Shown: one piece after another, positions 35,961 to 42,538 of the stretch | Layout of the letters: every line of letters starts with the position of its first letter | Position numbering within the stretch: the first letter of the stretch is position 1 | NCBI RefSeq assembly: GCF_014647455.2 | Contig: NZ_BMPF01000002.1 | Location: forward strand, 248,001-312,000 | Direction of reading: 5' to 3' | Length of the DNA stretch: 64,000 nucleotides | DNA from: Halarchaeum grantii | Lineage (GTDB): Archaea > Halobacteriota > Halobacteria > Halobacteriales > Halobacteriaceae | Notes under the pieces: generated by a model | Told to the model about the DNA's origin: nothing | Databases searched by the model: none | The model's input: the letters and a program-made list of their open reading frames with translations, nothing else | Translations under genes and position numbers: made by a program

Positions 35961-36361
35961 GCGACCCCGGGACGTACGGTGCGGCGGCGACGCGCGCCGT
36001 CCTGAAGCGCGTCGGCCGCGCCGCGAGTCGCCTCCAAGCGCGCACCCCGCTCGCCGTCGACGTCCTCGAGAGCGACGCGGAGTACCTCGTCGTCTTCGAC
36101 GCGCCCGGCGCCGAAGAGCGCGACGTCGACGTCGAGGTGAGCGACGCGGCGGTGCGCGTCAGCCTCGACCGTTTCCGGGACTACCGCGAGGGCTTCGAGA
36201 CGGTGCTTCCCGGCCGCGCGCTCTCGCTCGACGGGCGCGCGGAGCTCCCGCGGGACGCCATCGTCGACCCCGAGGCCGCGAGGGCGCGGCTGAACGACGA
36301 CGGCACCCTCTACGTCTTCGTCCCGAAAGCCGAGCCGGTCGACATCCGGGCCGACGAGTAG
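35957..36361 (+). CDS. Hsp20/alpha-crystallin-like protein
   Basis: The 134-residue protein has a compact alpha-crystallin-like domain: LAVDVLESDAEYLVVFDAPGAEERDVDVEV at about 33-62 and LPRDAIVDPEAARARLNDDGTLYVFVPK at the end, which matches the small heat-shock protein strand order including the region before the I-x-I motif. The sequence is divergent, so chaperone activity is inferred. It starts at GTG 35957 within the stop of the zinc-ribbon gene; the longer frame to 35825 is the neighbour's shadow. Confidence 0.75.
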   Translation: MSDPGTYGAAATRAVLKRVGRAASRLQARTPLAVDVLESDAEYLVVFDAPGAEERDVDVEVSDAAVRVSLDRFRDYREGFETVLPGRALSLDGRAELPRDAIVDPEAARARLNDDGTLYVFVPKAEPVDIRADE

Positions 36362-36431
36362 CGCGCTCACCTGCGGTCACGCGCCCCCGTCGGTTCTCAC
36401 GCCTGACGGCGTTCGCTCGTTCGGCCGCTCC

Positions 36432-37502
36432 TTATCGGTCGTGGCCGGCGTCCCGCGTCGGGTCGAAGGCCGCGATGCCCTCCCGCTCGCCGAGCACCTG
36501 TAACGCGAGGCGCTCGCCGAGCGCGGGCGCGCGCATGAAGCCGTGGCCCGCCCAGCCCGCGCCGACGTAGAGCCCCTCGGCGAGTTCGCCGAGGAGCGGG
36601 TCGTTGTCCGGCGTGCCCGCGCAGACGCCGGCCCACGAGCGCGCGAGCGGCACGTCCGCGTTCACGAGGCGCTCGCCGAGCCGGCGGCGCATCGACGCGT
36701 GGAACGCGTCGTCCGCGTCCTCGTCGTAATCGTCCGGGTCGACGTCCTCCGTCACGCCGTCGCCCGCGAGCACGCCCTCGGGGTGGGGGCGGGCGTAGTA
36801 CTCCTCGTCCGCGTCGTAGAAGATGGGGACGCTCGGCCCGCCGGTGACGAGCGCCTGCACGCGATACGGCTCCAGCGGCACGCGGACGCCGGCGTCGGCG
36901 AGCACGCGCTTCGTCCACGCGCCCGCGGTCACGACGACGGCGTCGTAGCGCTCGCCGTTCACCCGCGGCGGGTCGAGCGCCACGGTTGCGGGCGTCTCCG
37001 GTCTGAGGTCCGCGCCCGCCTCCCGGGCCTTCGCGACGAGGAGGTCGACGTAGCCGCGCGGGTCCGCGACGCCCGCCGTCCGCGCGAGCGCCCCGACCTC
37101 GATGTCCTCGGTGCGCAGGACGGGGAACTCGCGTCTGATCTCCTCGGCCGTGAGCAGGGTGACGTCGCGGTCGTGGTGTTGCATGCGCTCGGCCTGCTCG
37201 CGGATCGCCGCCGCGCTCGCCCCGGCCTGCGTCGTGAACCAGAGGTAGGGCGCGCTCGTGAAGCGGAAGCCGCGCTCGCCGGAGAACGCGCGGAAGCGCT
37301 CGATCGCCCGCGCCGCGACGCCGACATCGACGTCCTCGGCGTACGCGTCGTAGACGATGCCGGCCGCGCGCTCCGTGCTCCCCGCACCGAACGCACCACG
37401 GTCGAACACCGTGACGTCCGCGTCGCGCGCCGCGAGGTCGTACGCCGCAGTGAGACCGACCGCGCCGCCGCCGACGACGGCGACGCGTAGTGCGCCCGTC
37501 AC
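36432..37502 (-). CDS. FAD-dependent amine/glycine oxidase-like oxidoreductase
   Basis: The roughly 356-residue protein has the dinucleotide-binding motif VAVVGGGAVGLTAAYDLAAR at its N-terminus, a DAO-family central region and the C-terminal GLYVGAGWAGHGFMRAPALGERLA that closes over FAD. It belongs to the DAO family (glycine oxidase, sarcosine oxidase), so an amine substrate is likely. Several in-frame starts exist (GTG 37502, 37511, 37529, ATG 37565); GTG 37502 puts the first FAD strand at residue 6, as in homologues. It is divergent from the small gene at 37686. Confidence 0.82.
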   Translation of the reverse strand: MTGALRVAVVGGGAVGLTAAYDLAARDADVTVFDRGAFGAGSTERAAGIVYDAYAEDVDVGVAARAIERFRAFSGERGFRFTSAPYLWFTTQAGASAAAIREQAERMQHHDRDVTLLTAEEIRREFPVLRTEDIEVGALARTAGVADPRGYVDLLVAKAREAGADLRPETPATVALDPPRVNGERYDAVVVTAGAWTKRVLADAGVRVPLEPYRVQALVTGGPSVPIFYDADEEYYARPHPEGVLAGDGVTEDVDPDDYDEDADDAFHASMRRRLGERLVNADVPLARSWAGVCAGTPDNDPLLGELAEGLYVGAGWAGHGFMRAPALGERLALQVLGEREGIAAFDPTRDAGHDR

Positions 37503-37653
37503 CGCGACCACCGCGCCGTCGCTCGACACTGGTCGTGCATACCGACACCTCCTCGGGGCAGCCACTTCAAGGCGCGTGGGCGCTCCCGGATCGAGGGAAG
37601 CAGGCGTCTCGGGCGCTCACGCTACCACTTTCACTTTCACTGCGCACGGATGA

Positions 37654-37660
37654 GATATTA
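37654..37660 (+). promoter_or_regulatory. TATA-like element for the 54-residue gene
   Basis: GATATTA at 37654-37660 centres 29 nt before ATG 37686. It is the only AT-rich hexamer in this part of the intergenic region and predicts an almost leaderless message. Confidence 0.4.
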
Positions 37661-37685
37661 GACGATACGACACGTCGGGTCACGT

Positions 37686-37850
37686 ATGAGCGCCGACGGA
37701 ATCGACGTCGCCGGGAGGGAGCGAACCGAGCACGAACCGACGCGCATCGACGTGAGCGACGTCTCCTTCGAGTGGGTGCGGTCGTTCGTCCGCGAGCGCG
37801 ACGCCCACTTCGAGCGGACGACGGAGACGACCTACCTCGTCCTCGACTAG
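37686..37850 (+). CDS. 54-residue acidic protein of unknown function
   Basis: The frame encodes 54 residues ending TTETTYLVLD, with an aromatic core segment VSFEWVRSFVRERDAHFE. It is acidic and basic mixed in the way of a real haloarchaeal protein, has a TATA-like element 29 nt upstream and no ribosome-binding site, and its TAG forms a CTAG shared with the stop of the convergent gene. I do not recognise a family. It was included because promoter, composition and fit between neighbours all agree. Confidence 0.55.
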   Translation: MSADGIDVAGRERTEHEPTRIDVSDVSFEWVRSFVRERDAHFERTTETTYLVLD

Positions 37851-38626
37851 CGGAAATCCTCGGGGCCGCGCGCCGGATAGCCGACGACGGTGTCCGCGCC
37901 CGCCGCCTTCAGCTCCGCGACGCGCTCGCCGACCGCCGCCGCGTCGCCGACGAGGGCGTAATCGCGGACCGCCGCCGAGAGCACCTCGCGCGCCCGTCCG
38001 GACGCCGACCCGTCCGTCGCCGCGCCCTCCGGGAGCGCGCGCGCCACGGGGCCGCGCCGCGCCGCGTAGCCCCCGACGGCGTCGAGCACCGCGTCCTCGT
38101 CCTCGGTGAGCACGACGGGCGCGTAGAGCGAGACGTGCCCGTCGAAGCCCGCCGCGCGCAGCGCGCGCAGGTCGTGTTCGGTCGAGCGCGAGAGCAGCTC
38201 GAACTGGCCGGCGCCCGTCGCGAGCGCCACCCGCTCGACGCCCTCCGTCCCCACCCACGCGTCCGGGTGGTCCTCGACCGCCGCCCCGAGTCGCGGCGCG
38301 ACGCGTTTCGCGCGCTCGTCCTCGTCGAGGTAGGCGCTGTGGCCGGCGACGAACACGCGACCCGCCTCCTCGGGGAGGTCGCTCGCGAGCGCGTCGTCGC
38401 CGAGCGGGTCGAACCCCGACGCGCGCACCGGGACCGTCACTCGGAGGTCGCGCTCGCTTGCGATTCGCCGGAGGACGTCCGTCTCGGGGAGGTGCTCGCG
38501 GCCCTCGTAGTCCACGACCACCGTCTCGAACGGGAGGGACGCCGCCTCCGCGACGTCGCACTCCATCGGCTTCAGCGCCACCGCGTCGATGCCGGTCTCG
38601 CGGACGCGCGCCTCGGCGGTCAACAT
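37847..38626 (-). CDS. Conserved haloarchaeal protein (DUF7388-type), luciferase-like barrel
   Basis: The 259-residue protein has features of a flavin-type TIM barrel: ETGIDAVALKPMECDV, HVSLYAPVVLTEDEDAVLDAVGGYAARRGPVARAL and the terminal VRDYALVGDAAAVGERVAELKAAGADTVVGYP, the last being typical of F420/FMN luciferase-like monooxygenases. The first half is unusually short and divergent. I recall homologues as DUF7388. No cofactor-binding residues can be assigned with confidence. It has a 14-bp palindrome 29 nt before its ATG. Confidence 0.7.
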   Translation of the reverse strand: MLTAEARVRETGIDAVALKPMECDVAEAASLPFETVVVDYEGREHLPETDVLRRIASERDLRVTVPVRASGFDPLGDDALASDLPEEAGRVFVAGHSAYLDEDERAKRVAPRLGAAVEDHPDAWVGTEGVERVALATGAGQFELLSRSTEHDLRALRAAGFDGHVSLYAPVVLTEDEDAVLDAVGGYAARRGPVARALPEGAATDGSASGRAREVLSAAVRDYALVGDAAAVGERVAELKAAGADTVVGYPARGPEDFR

Positions 38627-38654
38627 CGCGATACCCCCCGGTCGGCGACTCGTG

Positions 38655-38668
38655 TCACGTGCACGTGA
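38655..38668. promoter_or_regulatory. 14-bp perfect palindrome in the promoter of the 37847-38626 gene
   Basis: TCACGTGCACGTGA is fully self-complementary and ends 29 nt before the ATG at 38626, exactly where TBP/TFB would bind on a leaderless promoter. It is therefore a candidate operator for a dimeric repressor. Confidence 0.4.
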
Positions 38669-38757
38669 GAACTCTCAGAACGCTGCCGGAACTCGACCAC
38701 TCGTCTCTGCGACCATGCTTGGTCGTGTTACCCGAGCGCGCGGCAAAAGCGTAGCGG

Positions 38758-39351
38758 TCACGGCTCAGCGTCCGGGTCCAGGACGTAGTCCGGGCGCTCC
38801 GGCGGCGTCCAGTCCGCCGCGAGTTCGAGGAACTGCGCGAGGATGCGCCCCGTCGCCCCCCAGACCGTGTAGCCGGCGACGTGGAAGAAGTGGACGTCGA
38901 GCTCGCCGAACTCCGGGTGCTCGCGGCGCTCCAGCTCGTAGTTCCCCGGGTCCGTGAGGGCCGCGACCGAGAGCACCGCGATCTCCGCGACCTCGCGCTC
39001 GTCCGGATCGTACGCGCGGTCCGGAACGCGCGCCACCACCGGCGTGATGGAATAGCGCGAGACCGTGTGGATGTCGTCGAGTCGCCCGACGACGCGCGCC
39101 TCCTCCGAGCGGAGGCCGATCTCCTCCTCGGCCTCGCGGAGCGCCGTCGCCGTCAGGTCCCGGTCGCTCGGCTCGCGCCCGCCGCCGGGGAAGCTCATCT
39201 GGCCCGGATGCTCGCCGAGGTGGGACGCCCGCTTCGTGAAGAGCAGCGCCGGCCCGTCCGCGCGCTCGATCACGGGCACGAGCACGGCGGCGTCGCGCTC
39301 CGCGTCCGTCACCGCGACGGGGTCGTGGGCGGCGATGCGACCGAAGTCCAT
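38758..39351 (-). CDS. Nudix hydrolase, CoA pyrophosphatase type
   Basis: The 197-residue protein carries the UPF0035/CoA-pyrophosphatase signature LLFTKRASHLGEHPGQMSFP immediately before the Nudix box with TALREAEEEIGL. The family cleaves CoA or oxidised CoA to 4'-phosphopantetheine and adenosine 3',5'-bisphosphate. The Nudix box spacing is the same as in NUDT7/NUDT8. ATG 39351 starts shortly before the N-terminal strand; the frame upstream to 39453 is non-conserved. Confidence 0.87.
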   Translation of the reverse strand: MDFGRIAAHDPVAVTDAERDAAVLVPVIERADGPALLFTKRASHLGEHPGQMSFPGGGREPSDRDLTATALREAEEEIGLRSEEARVVGRLDDIHTVSRYSITPVVARVPDRAYDPDEREVAEIAVLSVAALTDPGNYELERREHPEFGELDVHFFHVAGYTVWGATGRILAQFLELAADWTPPERPDYVLDPDAEP

Positions 39352-39424
39352 ACGCGAAGGCAGAGGCCACGCGCCCTTAATTGGCTCGCGTGTCGCGGCC
39401 GGGCGCGACCCGAACACGGCGGGC

Positions 39425-39949
39425 TCACGCGGCGCCATCCCCATCGTCTCCACCGTCGCCCCCGTCGAGCATCGCGCGCGTCCGCGAGAAGTCCCCGCCG
39501 GTGAGCAACTCCGCGTCGTACGTCACGTCGAGGAGGCGCGCGGCCCGCTCGTCGTCCGGGTCGTCGTCGAGGGCCGCAACCTCGGCGGCGAGGCGCGCGC
39601 GGACGGCGCGCTCCACCGCCGCGCCCGGGACGTCGCGGCGCGGCACGTCGAGGATGTGGGGCAGGTCGGTCCCGCCGTCGGGCACCACGGGGAACGCGCG
39701 CGGCCCCGGGGCGACGAGCGGCGGGTCGACGTCCGCGCCGGCGTCGGCGAGCGCGTCCGCCACCGACTCCCCGAGCACCACGAGCACGTACGCCTCGCGG
39801 GCCGACTCGACGGCCGCGTCGTGGGCCTCGCGCTCGAAATCGACGCCGCGCCGGAACGCGAGTTCCTCGACGGCCGCCGCCAGTTCATCGCGCGTGAGCG
39901 CGCCGAAGAGGTCGCAGACGCCCGCGAGTTCGTCCGGGTCGAGGTCCAT
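39425..39949 (-). CDS. Conserved haloarchaeal protein (DUF7109-type)
   Basis: The 174-residue acidic protein starts MDLDPDELAGVCDLFGALTRDEL, helical and HTH-like, and has a central GPRAFPVVPDGGTDLPHILDVPRRDVPGA strand region. I recall haloarchaeal homologues as DUF7109 but no function. It lies 26 nt downstream of the glycosyltransferase gene on the same strand. ATG 39949 is preferred to longer in-frame starts that overlap that gene. Confidence 0.65.
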   Translation of the reverse strand: MDLDPDELAGVCDLFGALTRDELAAAVEELAFRRGVDFEREAHDAAVESAREAYVLVVLGESVADALADAGADVDPPLVAPGPRAFPVVPDGGTDLPHILDVPRRDVPGAAVERAVRARLAAEVAALDDDPDDERAARLLDVTYDAELLTGGDFSRTRAMLDGGDGGDDGDGAA

Positions 39950-39975
39950 GCGTAGCGTATCGCCGCCGGGGGCTT

Positions 39976-41067
39976 TCAGCGTACCGCGTCCAAGTCGGCC
40001 GCCGCGGCCTCCCGGACGTCCGCCGGCGCGAGCGGCGCGTCCACCCACGCGGGCAGGCGCGTGTCCGGGCCGGGCGGCGAGACGGCCTCGCGATACGTCT
40101 CGACCTGCTCGTGTTCGGCCGCCGGCTCGTGCGTGAAGTCGTTGAACGCCGCGTCAGCCGCGTAGCCGCGCTCGAAGCGCCGCGCCGCCTCGACGTATCG
40201 CTCGGCGAGCGTGTCGTACGCCGGGTCGACGCCCGCCGCCTCCACCGCACGCAGGAGCGCGTCGCCGACCCCCTCGCTCATGTCGCCGAGGCCGGTCGGC
40301 CCCGACACCGCGCGGTGGTCGTGCTCGTAGAAGCCGAGGTCGACCTGCGCCGACCCCGAGAAACCGGCGAGGCGATACGCCTCCCCGAGTGTGCCGACCT
40401 CGAGCCCCCAGCGCCGCTGGACGCGCAGCGACCGCGCGACGTCGGCCGTCATCGCGCACTCGCCCGCGAGCGCGTAGCGGAACGCCCCGAGGTAGTCGAG
40501 CACGTCGTGGTCGTGCGCGTCCGCGAGTGCGTCCACCAGCGGCTCGTAGAACAGCCGGAAGAGCCGGCCGTAGAGCCGCCCGGACTCGACACGGGCGTAG
40601 TAGCCCTTCACGAACTCGAAGTCGTTCGAGAGGGGGGCGAGGAGCTTCGGCACGTCGCGCTCGCTGTAGCTCGCGGCGTCCGCGTCGTGGAGCGCGACGT
40701 ACTCCGAGCGCGCCGCGAGCCCGAGCGCCAACCAGACGTCACGGCCCTTCCCCGATTCGCCCGCGAGCCCCGCGTCGTCGAGGAGCGCGGAGAGGCGCGG
40801 CCCCGTACACCAGAGCACGTCGAGCGAGAGGTCGAAGCCCTCCAGCCACTCGCAGAACGCCGGCACGCGCTCGGCGGGCGCGCGCAGCGCCACGAGCACG
40901 CGCCCCGGATCGACGTCCTCGAGCGTCGAGAGCACGCCCTCGGCGGCGAGCCCCGCGTACTCGCGCTCCGTCATCGGGACGACCACCGTCGCCCGGTCCA
41001 CCGGCGCGTCCGGGTGGGCGTCCCCGTAGTCGTGGAGCGTCGCCACCCGCTCCTGCGTGTAGTCCAT
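39976..41067 (-). CDS. Glycosyltransferase family 2, GpgS/MpgS-like
   Basis: The 363-residue protein resembles glucosyl-3-phosphoglycerate synthase: ATVVVPMTEREYAGLA, SGKGRDVWLALGLA and HDADAASYSERDVPKLLAPL with the DxD metal site, then RRWGLEVGTLGEAYR and the C-terminal FYEHDHRAVSG. In bacteria and archaea the family makes compatible-solute or lipid glucosyl-phosphoglycerates. Which sugar this one uses is not visible. It is followed closely by the DUF7109-type gene. Confidence 0.83.
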   Translation of the reverse strand: MDYTQERVATLHDYGDAHPDAPVDRATVVVPMTEREYAGLAAEGVLSTLEDVDPGRVLVALRAPAERVPAFCEWLEGFDLSLDVLWCTGPRLSALLDDAGLAGESGKGRDVWLALGLAARSEYVALHDADAASYSERDVPKLLAPLSNDFEFVKGYYARVESGRLYGRLFRLFYEPLVDALADAHDHDVLDYLGAFRYALAGECAMTADVARSLRVQRRWGLEVGTLGEAYRLAGFSGSAQVDLGFYEHDHRAVSGPTGLGDMSEGVGDALLRAVEAAGVDPAYDTLAERYVEAARRFERGYAADAAFNDFTHEPAAEHEQVETYREAVSPPGPDTRLPAWVDAPLAPADVREAAAADLDAVR

Positions 41068-41164
41068 ACGCGTCGATGGGACGCGGCCGGCAAAAACGGG
41101 ACGACTCCGGCGGGCGGCTCGGCGGCGGGGACGGTGACGGTCCCGAGAACCGACCGAGGACGCG

Positions 41165-42055
41165 CTACCGCTCGGACTCGCGGTAGGCCGCGACGGCGTC
41201 CGCGTACCCCTCGCGGAACGTCGGATACGCGAACTCGTAGCCCAGCGAGCGCAGGAGGCGGTTCGAGCAGCGCTTGCTCGTCGTGAGGCGGCGCCGCGCC
41301 GCCTCCGAGAGGTCGTCGGCGTCGAGGCGCTCCGCGCGCGTCACCGTCTCCGGCGCCTCGACCCCGCAGGCGTCCGCGAGCCACTCCGCGAGCGCGATCC
41401 GCGACACCGGCTCGTCGTCCACCGCGAGCAGGACGGGTTCGTCCGTCTCCGTCAGCGCGAAGCGGACGACGCCCGCCGCGTCGTCGCGGTGCAGCATGTT
41501 CAGGTAGCCCTCGACGACCGTCCCCGAGAGGTAGCGCTCCAACCGATATCTGTCGGGCCCGTAGAGGCCGGCGAAGCGGACGACGCGCCCGGCCATCCCG
41601 TGCTCGGCCGCCCGCTCACGGGCGACGCGCTCGGCCTCGACGAGCACCTCCGTCTTCGCCGTCGTCGGCTCGAGGTCGGTCTCCTCGTCCACCCAGTCGC
41701 CGCCGTGGTCGCCGTAGACGCCCGTGCTCGACGTGTAGACGAACTGTTCCGGCGGGCTGTCGCGTTCGCCGAACGCGTCGATGGCGGTACGCAGCCCCTC
41801 GACGTAGACGCGGCGCGCGGCCGCCGCGTCGCGCCCGCCCGAGGACGCCGCGAAGACCACCGCGTCGACGTCCGGGACCCTCGTCAGGTCGTCCGCGTCC
41901 GTCACGTCCGCGCGGACGGCCTCGAAGCCCGCGTCCTCGATAGCGGCGGCGCCCGACTCGGAGCGCCGGACGCCCACGGGGTCGTGGCCCGACTCGCGGA
42001 GCTGGCGGCCGAGCTCGATGCCGACGTAGCCACAGCCCAGTATCGCGACGCGCAT
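41165..42055 (-). CDS. NAD-dependent epimerase/SDR-family protein
   Basis: The 296-residue extended SDR has the Rossmann motif RVAILGCGYVGIELGRQLRE, FVYTSSTGVYGDHGG near residue 110 (active-site Ser/Thr with TGVYG), and RFAGLYGPDR with the GLYGP loop. The family includes YeeZ/nucleoside-diphosphate-sugar epimerases. The catalytic YxxxK is not obvious: KTEVLVEAERVARE replaces the usual Tyr region, as in YeeZ-type members. It is directly adjacent (0-nt gap) to the DUF5791-type gene upstream. Confidence 0.82.
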   Translation of the reverse strand: MRVAILGCGYVGIELGRQLRESGHDPVGVRRSESGAAAIEDAGFEAVRADVTDADDLTRVPDVDAVVFAASSGGRDAAAARRVYVEGLRTAIDAFGERDSPPEQFVYTSSTGVYGDHGGDWVDEETDLEPTTAKTEVLVEAERVARERAAEHGMAGRVVRFAGLYGPDRYRLERYLSGTVVEGYLNMLHRDDAAGVVRFALTETDEPVLLAVDDEPVSRIALAEWLADACGVEAPETVTRAERLDADDLSEAARRRLTTSKRCSNRLLRSLGYEFAYPTFREGYADAVAAYRESER

Positions 42056-42487
42056 CTACCAGGGGTTCTCCGACGCCAGATACTGCGTGACGCGCGCGTA
42101 CTCGGAGAGCGACATCGCGCGTCGGCCCTCGACCTTCTGCTGGAGTTCCTTCGCGTCGAGCTCCGTCTCGATGCCGCGACGGAGCGAGTCGACGTCGACG
42201 ACCGCCGAGCTCATCTGGAGCATCAGGTGGTCGCGGACCTCGAGGAGGTAGTCCTCGGCCGACGGGTAGTCCGGCGAGCAGGCGAGCAGCGCTGCCGCCT
42301 CCTCGAGCGTCACGTCGTCGGCGTCCCCCGCGACGATGGCCTCGACGCGCTCCGCGGAGAGGTCCGTTTCGCCCGCGACGGCGTCCACGCCGCGCTCCTC
42401 GGTGACAGCCGTCAGCGCCGCCAGATACCGCGTTCGGATCTCCGTTGCCGACGTCGCCTCCGGGTCCGCGATTTCCTCGGTGAGCAT
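42056..42487 (-). CDS. Conserved haloarchaeal protein (DUF5791-type)
   Basis: The 143-residue protein is predominantly helical with VAGETDLSAERVEAIVAG resembling an HTH and a conserved EVRDHLMLQMSSAVVDVDSLR segment. I recall haloarchaeal homologues as DUF5791, of unknown function. It ends immediately before the epimerase ATG, which suggests co-transcription, and begins about 50 nt downstream of the pilus-like cluster on the same strand. Confidence 0.75.
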   Translation of the reverse strand: MLTEEIADPEATSATEIRTRYLAALTAVTEERGVDAVAGETDLSAERVEAIVAGDADDVTLEEAAALLACSPDYPSAEDYLLEVRDHLMLQMSSAVVDVDSLRRGIETELDAKELQQKVEGRRAMSLSEYARVTQYLASENPW

Positions 42488-42538
42488 GTGCGGAACTAGC
42501 GGGTCGAGCTAAAAGGGGCTTCCCCATCGGGGCGCGTG

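Noticed and set aside
38710-38725. Hairpin CGACCA/TGGTCG after the Nudix gene as terminator
   Set aside because: A 6-bp stem with no T-tract is too weak to call.
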